In this document: positions 53,054 to 61,984 of the stretch, piece after piece
How positions within the stretch are numbered: position 1 is the stretch's first letter
Layout of the letters: every line of letters begins with the position of its first letter
Origin: Burkholderia sp. Leaf177
GTDB lineage: Bacteria; Pseudomonadota; Gammaproteobacteria; Burkholderiales; Burkholderiaceae
Assembly: GCF_001424345.1 (NCBI RefSeq)
Contig: NZ_LMPF01000026.1
Span: forward strand, 62,478-126,477
Direction of reading: 5' to 3'
DNA length: 64,000 nucleotides
Notes under the pieces: model-generated
Told to the model about the DNA's origin: nothing
Seen by the model: only the letters and a program-made list of their open reading frames with translations
Database searches by the model: none
Translations under genes and position numbers: made by a program

Positions 53054-55006
53054 ATGGTTATGACCCCGGTTTCTTTAGGCCGCACCAGTGCGCTGGCAAG
53101 CGATCACGCCGGCCGTATTGAAGTACTCGACATCATCCGGCAGTCTCACGAAAGGTCGCGGAACTATGGCCTCTCGGAGACCATGCGTCCCGACTACAGC
53201 GTGCTCGGCGACCCGGATCTCCTGCTCAAGCGCGAGCAAAACCGCACGCTATGCACACATGCGCTGCCTGTCATAGAAACACTTTATGGGCAGATCGCGA
53301 ACACGCATAGCATGGTTGTGCTGACAGATTCGCAAGGCCTGATTCTCCATTCCCTTGGCGACGACGATTTCCTCGCGCGCGCGGATCGTGTTGCGTTGCG
53401 CGCCGGTGCGTTGTGGAGCGAACAGCAGCAGGGCACCAACGCGGTGGGCACGACCATCGCATCCGGCGACGCCACCATGATCTTGGGCGACCAGCACTAT
53501 CTGCGCGCCAACCAGTTCCTTGCATGTTCCAGCGTGCCAATACTCGATCCCTTCGGCGAGTTGCTCGGCGTACTCGATGTTTCCGGCGATTGCCGCGGCC
53601 ACAGTCGCCACACAATGGCGCTCGCCAAGATGTCGGCGCAGATGATCGAGAATCATTTGTTCACGAGTGCGTTCCCTGAAGCATTGCGTGTTCATTTTCA
53701 TGGCCGCCCTGAATTTATCGGCACGTTGATGGAAGGCATCGCAGCGTTTCGCGCCGATGGACGTTTTCTCTCGGCGAATCGCAGCGCGCAATTCCAGTTT
53801 GGTTTGCCGCTGACGTCGTTGAAAGCGCATAGCTTGTCGTCGTTGTTCAACGTCTCGTGCAGCGAACTGATCGACCTGATGCGCAGCGGCATGACCGTGC
53901 CTGGCGACCGCCTGGTTTCGCTACGCTTGCCGAGCGGCGTGAACGTGTTCGCCAACGTGGACTTCAGGCGAACGACCTCGGTTGCGTTCGCAACGGACGC
54001 TAGCGAGATCACCGACGTCACCACGCGCAAGCGTACGCCCGAACCTCATGCCAAGCTGTCCGGACTGCGCTACTTGCTGACCGGCGATCCGCAGATCGCG
54101 GCGCTGGTCGAGCGCGTGCGGAAGGTCATCGGCAAAAATATTCCTATTCTGATAGGCGGAGAAACGGGGACGGGAAAGGAGGTGCTTGCAAGCGCCGTGC
54201 ATCGCGATTCGCCGCAAAGCGACGGGCCGTTCGTCGCGGTGGATTGCGCGTCCATTCCCGACACGCTGATCGAGTCCGAGTTGTTCGGTTACGAGGAAGG
54301 CGCGTTTACGGGAGCATCGAAACGAGGTGCGCCCGGCAAGATTCTGCAAGCCAACGGCGGTACCTTGTTCCTCGATGAAATTGGCGACATGCCGCTCGCG
54401 CTGCAAAGCCGTCTGCTGCGTGTGTTGCAGGAACGCACGGTGACGCCGCTCGGAAGTTCGCGCTCGGTGCCCGTCGACTTCGCGTTGATTTGCGCGACCA
54501 ATCGCAACTTGCGTGAACGCGTGGACAGCGGTGAATTTCGTGAGGACCTGTATTACCGGATCAATGGCTTGCTCGTGACGTTGCCGCCGCTGCGCCGGCG
54601 CACGGACCTCGCCGTGACGATAGAAAAGATCCTTCGGACCGAACGCCCGACAGGTCCCGTTATCAGGGTTTCTTCGGAGGTGCTTGAAGTCTTCACGCGG
54701 CATTCCTGGCCCGGCAACTTCAGGCAGCTTACGAACGTGCTCAGAACGGCGTGCGCTATGCTCGATGACGACGAAACCATCATTCGTCTAGAGCATCTTC
54801 CGGAAGATTTCGCCGAGCGGGAAGACGCGACGCTGCAGCCTTTGGCGAAGGAGAGCGTGCGGCTGGATGATCTGGCGCGCTCCGCTGTTTCCGCCGCGCT
54901 CGACGCACACGGCGGCAACGTCTCCGCCGCGGCGCGCATGCTGGGTGTATCGCGTAACACGCTGTACAGGAAGATGGCCGCGCTCGGGGAAACGCGCCGC
55001 CGCTGA
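53054..55006 (+). CDS. Sigma-54-dependent AcoR-like activator
   Basis: A 650-residue enhancer-binding protein. GAF sensor about 75-205 (LWSEQQQGTNAVGTTIASGDATMILGDQHYL). PAS-like segment about 225-320. AAA+ core with Walker A GGETGTGKE (about 375), the sigma-54 contact loop EEGAFTGAS, and Walker B GGTLFLDEIGDM. Fis-type HTH at the end (SAAARMLGVSRNTLYRKMAAL). GGAGG precedes ATG 53054. It should activate the aldehyde dehydrogenase promoter when a volatile or aldehyde ligand binds the GAF domain. Confidence 0.94.
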   Translation: MVMTPVSLGRTSALASDHAGRIEVLDIIRQSHERSRNYGLSETMRPDYSVLGDPDLLLKREQNRTLCTHALPVIETLYGQIANTHSMVVLTDSQGLILHSLGDDDFLARADRVALRAGALWSEQQQGTNAVGTTIASGDATMILGDQHYLRANQFLACSSVPILDPFGELLGVLDVSGDCRGHSRHTMALAKMSAQMIENHLFTSAFPEALRVHFHGRPEFIGTLMEGIAAFRADGRFLSANRSAQFQFGLPLTSLKAHSLSSLFNVSCSELIDLMRSGMTVPGDRLVSLRLPSGVNVFANVDFRRTTSVAFATDASEITDVTTRKRTPEPHAKLSGLRYLLTGDPQIAALVERVRKVIGKNIPILIGGETGTGKEVLASAVHRDSPQSDGPFVAVDCASIPDTLIESELFGYEEGAFTGASKRGAPGKILQANGGTLFLDEIGDMPLALQSRLLRVLQERTVTPLGSSRSVPVDFALICATNRNLRERVDSGEFREDLYYRINGLLVTLPPLRRRTDLAVTIEKILRTERPTGPVIRVSSEVLEVFTRHSWPGNFRQLTNVLRTACAMLDDDETIIRLEHLPEDFAEREDATLQPLAKESVRLDDLARSAVSAALDAHGGNVSAAARMLGVSRNTLYRKMAALGETRRR

Positions 55007-55009
55007 TGC

Positions 55010-55027
55010 TATGCGTATGCGTATGCG
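55010..55027. repeat. Hexanucleotide repeat (TATGCG)3
   Basis: Three tandem copies just after the AcoR-like stop codon and directly beside an 18-bp palindrome. Confidence 0.8.
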
Positions 55028-55045
55028 ATGAGACAAATGTCTCAT
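55028..55045. promoter_or_regulatory. Perfect 18-bp dyad ATGAGACA-AA-TGTCTCAT
   Basis: Perfect 8-bp arms in the 152-bp gap before the GAF-Fis gene, 113 bp upstream of its start. Symmetry and position suit a Fis-type HTH dimer site. No -24/-12 element was found in this gap. Confidence 0.55.
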
Positions 55046-55158
55046 TCACGACGATGGTGCACTGCGGTGTGATCTCCCTGAACACGCATGATAAAACGTC
55101 GTCATGCGCTGATATTCAGTGAACCTTCGAGCACAGCAGAATCCGCCGGAGATCTTTC

Positions 55159-56301
55159 ATGCCGTATGTATCGCCGACCAGACACATCGACCGCGTGCGC
55201 AGCGTGATTGAAGGGCGCGCGCTGAACGCGGGCGCGGGCGCTGATTCGCTCAGGCTTGCGTCTTCGTATAGGAGATCGCTGGAGCAATATCATCTCGATC
55301 CCGGCGCGACCATCGGTCCACGGATTCTGACCGTGCCCGAATTGCGTTATGTGCAGCAGCGTGAGGAAACGGTGTTGCGTGCGTCGGGGCAATGTTTGTC
55401 ACGCCTGCACGAGACCGTGCGCGAGGCCGATTATTGCGTGATGCTGACCGATGCAGAGGGCGTGACCATCGACTATCGGGTCGATCGCGACCGGCGCCAC
55501 GAATTCAAGCGCGCGGGTTTATATCTCGGCTCGTGCTGGTCCGAACGCGAAGAGGGCACGTGCGGCGTTGCTTCGGTGTTGCTCGATGCCGAGCCTATCA
55601 CCGTGCACAAGACAGATCACTTTCGCGCGGCATTCACCGCGCTCACGTGCAGCGCGTCGCCCATTTTCGGCGTGCAGGGCGAGTTGATCGGCGTGCTGGA
55701 TGCGTCCGCCGTGCGCTCGCCGGAAGAGCGCGAGAGCCAGCGGCTCGTGAACCATATCGTGCGTCAAAGCGCGTTGCTGATCGAGGATGGATTCTTCCTC
55801 AACGAGACCACGCAATGCTGGGTGTTGCTCGCGCATCGCAGCCGCCACTACGTCGAGGCGCAGCCGGAAATTCTTATCGCATTCGATGCACGGGGTTTTG
55901 CAATCGCCGCAAACCGGCGCGCGAAGGAATGCGTGCCGGGACTAGTCGAGTTGCCGCGCCATGTCAGCGAACTCTTCGATATCCGCGCAGAACGCTTGCT
56001 CGATGCACGCCCGGGACGCGACCTCATTTCGTTCAGGTTGATCGGCTCGGGCGCACCGTTGCATGCACGCGTTAGGCCGCCCGTTGCGCGCGCGACGAGA
56101 AGCACGCCGACGCTTGAGACGAAAGAAGCGCCGCAGCCATCGTTATCGGAAGCAGATGCACTTGAGCGCAACCGGATCATCACTGCGATGACCCATGCAA
56201 AGTGGCGCCCGGCTATCGCCGCACAAACGCTGGGCGTTTCGCGCGCGACGCTTTACAGACGTATTGCAAAATTCGGAATCGTTGCGCCTCACAGGCGTTA
56301 G
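55159..56301 (+). CDS. GAF-Fis transcriptional regulator lacking the AAA+ core
   Basis: A 380-residue protein organised like an AcoR activator with the centre removed. GAF domain about 75-210 (GSCWSEREEGTCGVASVLLDAEPITVHKTDHFRAA, FGVQGELIGVLDAS). PAS-like segment about 235-305. C-terminal Fis HTH about 335-375 (AMTHAKWRPAIAAQTLGVSRATLYRRIAKFG). No Walker motifs or GAFTGA loop, so it cannot remodel sigma-54 holoenzyme. It could regulate sigma-70 promoters or compete with the neighbouring full-length activator. It lies 84 bp before the monooxygenase gene, its probable target. Confidence 0.88.
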   Translation: MPYVSPTRHIDRVRSVIEGRALNAGAGADSLRLASSYRRSLEQYHLDPGATIGPRILTVPELRYVQQREETVLRASGQCLSRLHETVREADYCVMLTDAEGVTIDYRVDRDRRHEFKRAGLYLGSCWSEREEGTCGVASVLLDAEPITVHKTDHFRAAFTALTCSASPIFGVQGELIGVLDASAVRSPEERESQRLVNHIVRQSALLIEDGFFLNETTQCWVLLAHRSRHYVEAQPEILIAFDARGFAIAANRRAKECVPGLVELPRHVSELFDIRAERLLDARPGRDLISFRLIGSGAPLHARVRPPVARATRSTPTLETKEAPQPSLSEADALERNRIITAMTHAKWRPAIAAQTLGVSRATLYRRIAKFGIVAPHRR

Positions 56302-56385
56302 CGTAAGCAGCATTTTATCCAGCGGGCAAAGAACCCGCCATCTTCAACCAATGTTTAGTGATCCGTATCTCATGGAGGAGCGACC

Positions 56386-58188
56386 ATGCCAAAAAGCAAT
56401 CCGAACCAGACGATTTCCCAAGTACTGGAGTCACTTGAAGCCGCGCTGAGAAGCGGTGACTCGGCAGCCGCCGCTGCGCTATTCCAGCCCGACGGTTACT
56501 GGCGCGATCTCGTTGCGTTCACGTGGAACATCAAGACGATGGAAGGCCGCGAGCAGATTGCCGCGATGCTCGATTCTCAACTGAACGCAGTCAAGCCGTC
56601 GAAGTTCAGGATTGCCGATAACGAAACGGCGACCGAAGCCGACGGCGTGACGCAATCGTGGATCGCGTTTGAAACGGACGTCGCGCGCGGCACGGGTTTG
56701 ATCCGCGTGAAGGATGGCCTGATCTGGACGCTGCTTACCACGATGACCGAACTCAAGGGACATGAGGAGCCCAAGGGCCAGAGGCGTCCGATGGGCGCCG
56801 AGCACGGCGCGCGTACCGACCGTACGAGCTGGACGGAAAAACGCGCGGCCGAGCACCAGACTTTGGGTTACGAAAAGCAGCCGTATTGCCTGATCGTGGG
56901 CGGCGGGCAAGGCGGTATTGCGCTCGGCGCGCGGATGCGCCAACTTGGCGTGCCGACTATCATCGTGGACAAGAACGAGAAGCCGGGCGACGCATGGCGT
57001 GCTCGATACAAAACGCTGTGCCTGCATGATCCAGTCTGGTACGACCACATGCCGTACTTGCCGTTTCCCGACAACTGGCCTGTGTTCTCGCCGAAGGACA
57101 AGGTCGGCGACTGGCTCGAGATGTACACGAAGGTGATGGAGCTGAACTATTGGGGCTCGACGGCATGCAAGTCCGCGCGCTACGACGAAGCTGCGGGCGA
57201 GTGGATCGTGGAAGTCGAGCGCAACGGCGAGACGGTGACGTTGCGGCCAAAGCAACTCGTGCTTGCCACGGGCATGTCGGGAAAAGCGAACGTGCCCAAG
57301 TTCAAGGGCATGGATGTGTTCAAGGGCGAACAGCATCATTCTTCGCAACATCCGGGACCTGACGCGTACAAGGGCAAAAAGGTTGTTGTGATCGGCGCGA
57401 ACAATTCATCGCACGATATCTGCGCGGCGTTGTGGGAAGCGGGCGTCGACGTGACCATGGTGCAGCGTTCGTCCACGCATATCGTGAAATCCGATTCGCT
57501 GATGGATCTCGCGCTCGGCGACCTTTATTCCGAGCGCGCGGTGGCCTCAGGCATGACGACGATGAAAGCCGACCTGACGTTTGCATCGCTTCCATACAAG
57601 ATCCTGCACGAGTTCCAGATACCGGTCTACGACGCCATCAGGAAGCGCGATGCCGAGTTCTACGATCGTCTGGAGAAAAGAGGTTTCATGCTCGATTTCG
57701 GCGATGACGGCTCGGGCCTCTTCATGAAATACCTGCGGCGTGGCTCGGGTTATTACATCGACGTGGGTGCTTCGGATCTCGTTGCGGACGGCAAGATCAA
57801 GTTGAAGAGCGGCGTGGACGTGGTCGAGCTGAAGGAGCATTCGGTCGTGCTGAGCGACGGCAGCGAGCTTCCGGCAGATCTCGTGGTCTACGCAACCGGC
57901 TATGGATCGATGAACGGCTGGGCTGCGGACCTGATCTCGCGAGAGGTGGCGGACAAGGTGGGCAAGGTGTGGGGTTTGGGTTCGAATACGACCAAGGATC
58001 CGGGACCGTGGGAAGGCGAGCAGCGCAACATGTGGAAACCGACGCAGCAGCAGGCGTTGTGGTTCCATGGCGGCAACCTGCATCAGTCGCGGCATTACTC
58101 GCAGTATTTATCGCTGCAATTGAAGGCGCGCATGGAAGGCATTGAAACGCCGGTGTATGGCTTGCAGAAAGTGCATCACTTGTCTTGA
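56386..58188 (+). CDS. NTF2-like/FAD-dependent monooxygenase fusion
   Basis: A 600-residue protein. N-terminal SnoaL/NTF2-like domain about 8-125 (ALRSGDSAAAAALFQPDGYWRDLVAF). Flavin monooxygenase domain about 155-600 with FAD-binding VGGGQGGIALGARM, NADPH-binding VVVIGANNSSHDICAALWEAG and LVVYATGYGSMNGW. Fusions of this kind are annotated as flavin-containing monooxygenases or Baeyer-Villiger-like enzymes. GGAGG precedes ATG 56386. It is followed by a strong hairpin and, with the adjacent GAF regulators and aldehyde dehydrogenase, probably oxidises a volatile ketone, alcohol or sulfide (inference). Confidence 0.9.
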   Translation: MPKSNPNQTISQVLESLEAALRSGDSAAAAALFQPDGYWRDLVAFTWNIKTMEGREQIAAMLDSQLNAVKPSKFRIADNETATEADGVTQSWIAFETDVARGTGLIRVKDGLIWTLLTTMTELKGHEEPKGQRRPMGAEHGARTDRTSWTEKRAAEHQTLGYEKQPYCLIVGGGQGGIALGARMRQLGVPTIIVDKNEKPGDAWRARYKTLCLHDPVWYDHMPYLPFPDNWPVFSPKDKVGDWLEMYTKVMELNYWGSTACKSARYDEAAGEWIVEVERNGETVTLRPKQLVLATGMSGKANVPKFKGMDVFKGEQHHSSQHPGPDAYKGKKVVVIGANNSSHDICAALWEAGVDVTMVQRSSTHIVKSDSLMDLALGDLYSERAVASGMTTMKADLTFASLPYKILHEFQIPVYDAIRKRDAEFYDRLEKRGFMLDFGDDGSGLFMKYLRRGSGYYIDVGASDLVADGKIKLKSGVDVVELKEHSVVLSDGSELPADLVVYATGYGSMNGWAADLISREVADKVGKVWGLGSNTTKDPGPWEGEQRNMWKPTQQQALWFHGGNLHQSRHYSQYLSLQLKARMEGIETPVYGLQKVHHLS

Positions 58189-58201
58189 TGATGTAGCAAG
58201 T

Positions 58202-58228
58202 GTGCGATGCCGAAGAAAGGCATCGCAC
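58202..58228. terminator. Hairpin terminator
   Basis: Perfect 10-bp stem GTGCGATGCC / GGCATCGCAC, 7-nt loop GAAGAAA, between the monooxygenase stop and the convergent acetyltransferase stop. Probably bidirectional. Confidence 0.75.
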
Positions 58229-58239
58229 GCTCTCGACCC

Positions 58240-58701
58240 TCAAACAGATTGCCGGTACATCACGAAGCCGGGCTTTTCCGCGACCTTGTCGTAAAGCTTC
58301 ATTGCGGTCGCGTTGGTCTTGTGGGTATGCCAGTACACGCGCTCCGAACCGGCACTTTTCGCGCTCGCATAAACTCCGCTGATCAACTTGCGGCCCACGC
58401 CGCGTCCTCGCGCGGCTTCCGCAGTAAACAAATCCTGCAGATAGCAAATCGGACCAAGCAAGGTCGTGCTGCGGTGATAAATAAAATGCACAAGGCCAAT
58501 CAACTTGCCATCGCTTTCAGCGACCAGGGCATGCACAGGTTCGTTATTATCGAAAAATCGCGCCCATGTTGCGTCGGTAATTTCCTGCGGCAAGGCGGTT
58601 TCTTGTGCGCGGCCATAGAACGCGTTGTAGCCGTCCCAAAGGGGTTGCCATTCCGCGTAATCGGTTTCTTCGACCGGGCGAATGTGGACTGTGCCGGTCA
58701 T
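58240..58701 (-). CDS. GNAT-family N-acetyltransferase
   Basis: A 153-residue GNAT. Acetyl-CoA loop AEAARGRGVGRKLISGV (about 94-110), preceded by LQDLFTAEAA, and C-terminal YWHTHKTNATAMKLYDKVAEKPGFVMY. Its start lies directly next to the stop of the second acetyltransferase (58701/58702), suggesting one transcript. Substrate unknown. Confidence 0.92.
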   Translation of the reverse strand: MTGTVHIRPVEETDYAEWQPLWDGYNAFYGRAQETALPQEITDATWARFFDNNEPVHALVAESDGKLIGLVHFIYHRSTTLLGPICYLQDLFTAEAARGRGVGRKLISGVYASAKSAGSERVYWHTHKTNATAMKLYDKVAEKPGFVMYRQSV

Positions 58702-59412
58702 TCAGCGCTCCGTTGTGGTGGAAAGACGTTGGAGTTGCTTGCCGTCGGCATCGAAATTTTTTGGATCGAGCCAGCGCTCGTATTGAGACTTGAGCGCCGG
58801 CCATTCCGGATCGATGATCGAGAACCACGCGGTGTCGCGATTGCGTGACCGATACACAATAGCCTGCCGGAAAATGCCTTCGAACGTGAAGCCGAAGCGC
58901 TTGGCAGCCGCGCGCGATGGCGCGTTGAGCGAGTCGCACTTCCATTCGAAACGCCGGTAGCCGAGGTCATCGAAGACATGGCGCATCAGCAGGAAGATGG
59001 CTTCCGTCGCAATGCGCGTTTTTTTCAGTAGCGGCGAGAACGCGATAAACCCGACCTCGATCACACCGCTCGCCGGGTCGATGCGCATCAGCGCGAGCGT
59101 GCCGAGCGCCTTGCCGCTGGTTACGTCGATAACCGCGAAGTGCAAGGGGTCCGAAGTCGAAGCGAGCTTTTCCAGATGCGCCCGATAAGCCTCCAAGGTG
59201 CTGAACGGTCCCGTTGCAAGATACGTCCAGTCGCGGGCGTCGGTGGCTGAATTGTAAGCGTCGGCGAGATCGTTGAGATGCGTGGCGGGATCGACCGGAA
59301 CCAGGCGGCAATAGCGGCCTTCGAGCGTGATGCGCGACGGCGGCGTGGCGCCTTTCCAGTTTGCGAGCGGCGCGCCAATGGGCTGTGCAAATTCATTCTG
59401 AAACGTGCTCAA
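58702..59412 (-). CDS. GNAT-family (RimJ/RimL-type) N-acetyltransferase
   Basis: A 236-residue protein of the RimJ/RimL group. LEGRYCRLVPVDPATHLNDLADAY at the N-terminus, GVIEVGFIAFSPLLKKTRIATEAIFLLMRHVFDDLGYRRFEWKCDSLNAPSRAAAKRFGFTFEG in the core, and an RSRNRDTAWFSI end. Divergent from the MocR regulator (142-bp gap). Likely acetylates a small amine or protein N-terminus. Confidence 0.92.
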   Translation of the reverse strand: MSTFQNEFAQPIGAPLANWKGATPPSRITLEGRYCRLVPVDPATHLNDLADAYNSATDARDWTYLATGPFSTLEAYRAHLEKLASTSDPLHFAVIDVTSGKALGTLALMRIDPASGVIEVGFIAFSPLLKKTRIATEAIFLLMRHVFDDLGYRRFEWKCDSLNAPSRAAAKRFGFTFEGIFRQAIVYRSRNRDTAWFSIIDPEWPALKSQYERWLDPKNFDADGKQLQRLSTTTER

Positions 59413-59554
59413 GCGATTCTCCGTCGAGGTGGATGGCTGGTACGGCGGGTTTTAGGCCCGGTTCTGGTATAAGAATAAAATGGCGATGGCGCCAATGATA
59501 GACCCAATAACCCGGATTTATTTAGAGCCACAACTTGGAACGCTTCCTCGTCGC

Positions 59555-61018
59555 ATGGACCTCGCTTTACTCTTTTCGTCGTTTGCAAGCCGCCTCGATG
59601 GCAGGAAGATTACGCAGCAACGCATGCTGTATGAAGCGTTGCGCGATGCCATTCTCGATGGCTTGATTCCCGCGTCCACACGGTTGCCCGCAACACGCGT
59701 TCTTGCGAATGAGCTTCGCATTGCGCGCAATTCGGCCATGTTCGCTTACGAGCAACTTGCCGAAGAGGGATTCCTGCATGTCAGCCGGCGCGGCTCCGTG
59801 GTGGCTTCGGTCGGCGCTCAGACGCAATCGAAACCTGTAGAGAGAAAGCTGCAATCCGCGCAGCTTTCGCGTCGTATCGACGGATTGAGGCGCGAACAGC
59901 AGACAAGTCCCTTCGCGGTATCGTTTCGCCCAGGCTTGCCGGCGCTCGATGAATTTCCGATGGCGCAATGGCGCGCAGCCATCGCGCGTGCATGGCGAAA
60001 GCTCGAAGCAACCGACCTTGGCTATGCGAACAGCGCGGGTGCGCCCGAGCTACGCCAGGCGCTTGTTGATTACCTGAAGGTATCGCGAGGCGTGCGTTGC
60101 GATATCGATCAGGTGTTCATCACCGACGGCACGCAAACGAGCCTCGACCTGTGTGCACGCATTCTGGCGGATGCCGGCGACCGCGTGTGGGTGGAAGATC
60201 CCGGCTATGCTGGCGCGCGCGCCGCGTTCAAAGGAGCAAATCTCTCGCTCGTCTCCATACCGGTTGATGCCGACGGCATTGCGCCTGCGCGTTCGCACTG
60301 GACGCAGTCGCCGCCCAAGCTGATCTACGTGACGCCGTCGCATCAGTATCCGCTTGGGAGTGTGTTGAGTATCGCGCGGCGCATGCAGATCATCGAAGAC
60401 GCTCGCGCGCATCAGGCATGGGTGATAGAGGACGATTACGACAGCGAGTTCCGTCATACTGGCTCACCGTTCGCGGCCATGCAAGGACTCGCCGGCAATG
60501 CGCCCGTGATCTATCTCGGCACGTTCAGCAAGACCATGTTCCCCGCATTGCGCATCGGCTTCATGGTGGTGCCGCCCGGCCTGTCACGCGAGTTCGCGCG
60601 CACGCTCGGCGAGATATCGCGACAGGGCCGCGCCGCCGATCAACTCGCGCTCGCGGACTTCATGCGAAGCGGTGCATATACGCGACATTTGCGGCGCATG
60701 CGCGGTTTGTATTCGCGCAGGCGCGTTGCGCTGCAAGTCGCGCTCGAACAACATTTCGGCGAGTTGTTGACGGTATCCGGCGGCGCGGGTGGCATGCATC
60801 TGACCGCGCGGCTGAACGCGCCTTTGCGCGACGTGGACGTTTGCAGCGCAGCGCGTTCGGAAGGCTTGTGGGCGGTGCCGGTCAGTGAATTCTGTCTTGC
60901 CGATAGCAACATCGCAGCGTACAACGGCCTCGTGCTGGGATATGCAAGCGTGCCCGAGCGCGAGGCGAACGCCGCCGTTGAAAAGCTTGCACGGATCGTA
61001 AGATCGATGCTGCCTTGA
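59555..61018 (+). CDS. MocR-type (PdxR/GabR-like) regulator
   Basis: A 487-residue chimera. N-terminal GntR-type wHTH about 15-80 (LYEALRDAILDGLIPASTRLPATRVLANELRIARNSAMFAYEQLAEEGFL). Fold-type I aminotransferase domain from about 120 to the end, with PLP Lys in LGTFSKTMFPALRIGF. I chose ATG 59555 as matching the usual start; the frame is open upstream. Members sense PLP, GABA or amines. Divergent from the acetyltransferase genes, which may be targets. Confidence 0.92.
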   Translation: MDLALLFSSFASRLDGRKITQQRMLYEALRDAILDGLIPASTRLPATRVLANELRIARNSAMFAYEQLAEEGFLHVSRRGSVVASVGAQTQSKPVERKLQSAQLSRRIDGLRREQQTSPFAVSFRPGLPALDEFPMAQWRAAIARAWRKLEATDLGYANSAGAPELRQALVDYLKVSRGVRCDIDQVFITDGTQTSLDLCARILADAGDRVWVEDPGYAGARAAFKGANLSLVSIPVDADGIAPARSHWTQSPPKLIYVTPSHQYPLGSVLSIARRMQIIEDARAHQAWVIEDDYDSEFRHTGSPFAAMQGLAGNAPVIYLGTFSKTMFPALRIGFMVVPPGLSREFARTLGEISRQGRAADQLALADFMRSGAYTRHLRRMRGLYSRRRVALQVALEQHFGELLTVSGGAGGMHLTARLNAPLRDVDVCSAARSEGLWAVPVSEFCLADSNIAAYNGLVLGYASVPEREANAAVEKLARIVRSMLP

Positions 61019-61038
61019 ACCTTTATCGCCAACCATCC

Positions 61039-61767
61039 ATGTCCGAACCGCTGATTCCTGCAACCGTCGCATTCCGCCCAAACGGCTCGCCTTACTCGCC
61101 GCTATATGGCGATATTTATCACAGCGTCGTGGGCAGCGTCGCGCAGGCGCAATACGTGTTCTTGCAAGGCAACGGCCTTCCAGCGCGGTGGCAGGGACGC
61201 CCGAATTTCACCGTGCTGGAAACGGGCTTCGGCATGGGCATCAACTTCCTGACGACGTGGGCCGCGTGGCGCGCGGATTCATCGCGTGGCGGCCATCTGC
61301 ATTTTGTATCGATAGAAAAACATCCGTTCGCAGCCGGCGACCTGCGTTTCACGCACGCTGCGACCATCGACGACGCGCCGGTCGCAGCGCTCGCGCAAAC
61401 GCTCGCCGACGCCTGGCCTGAAGTCACGCCCGAAGTCACGCCCGGCACGCACACGCTCGCCTTCGATAACGGCGAGGTCACCCTGACGCTGATCTTCGGC
61501 GACGCCGTCACCGTCTTGCCCACGCTGGATCTTCGCGCCGATGCGTTTTTCCTCGACGGATTCGCGCCCGCTAAAAACCCCGAACTCTGGTCGCCTTCGG
61601 TGTTCGAGTCGCTAGGCGCACTGGCAAACGAAGGTGCGACGTTCTCAACGTACACGAGTGCGGGCGACGTCAAACGTGCTTTGCTGCATGCAGGTTTCCA
61701 ATACAAGAAAGTCCCGGGTTTTGGCTGGAAACGCGCAATGTTGATCGGGAAATATTTACCGGATTAA
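61039..61767 (+). CDS. mnmD: tRNA 5-methylaminomethyl-2-thiouridine methyltransferase MnmD (stand-alone)
   Basis: A 242-residue SAM-dependent methyltransferase. Motif I VLETGFGMGINFLTTW (about 52-67) and FFLDGFAPAKNPELWSPSVF (about 172), ending KRAMLIGKYLPD. It corresponds to the N-terminal half of MnmC, which makes mnm5s2U34 in tRNA. In the Burkholderia proteins I know, this domain is fused to the FAD-dependent MnmC oxidoreductase; here the ORF stops after the methyltransferase and the following 217 bp hold no oxidoreductase. An upstream TTG at 61015 would overlap the mocR stop; ATG 61039 is preferred. Confidence 0.9.
   Translation: MSEPLIPATVAFRPNGSPYSPLYGDIYHSVVGSVAQAQYVFLQGNGLPARWQGRPNFTVLETGFGMGINFLTTWAAWRADSSRGGHLHFVSIEKHPFAAGDLRFTHAATIDDAPVAALAQTLADAWPEVTPEVTPGTHTLAFDNGEVTLTLIFGDAVTVLPTLDLRADAFFLDGFAPAKNPELWSPSVFESLGALANEGATFSTYTSAGDVKRALLHAGFQYKKVPGFGWKRAMLIGKYLPD
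61420..61443 (+). repeat. 12-bp in-frame tandem duplication within mnmD
   Basis: GAAGTCACGCCC occurs twice in a row, giving Glu-Val-Thr-Pro twice in a loop of the methyltransferase. Confidence 0.85.
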
Positions 61768-61984
61768 ACTTTCTCAACCGGCCAAAAATTGCCGTTTTCC
61801 GCGCCTTTGTCTCGAATGAAATCGCGCGGAAAGTCGTATCGCTTTTCATCGCCGACAGTACGCCGGAGAAAATGTATTATCTGCGCCAGCGTACGCGGAG
61901 ACCCTGATCTGGACGGCCGTCGCGTACTACGTCAAGCACTGCACCGCGCTTTGTATGCGCTCAATTCAATAACAGGGATAAGCA

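Noticed and set aside
55028..55158. Sigma-54 promoter for the GAF-Fis gene
   Set aside because: No GG-N10-GC element with correct spacing was found after the dyad.
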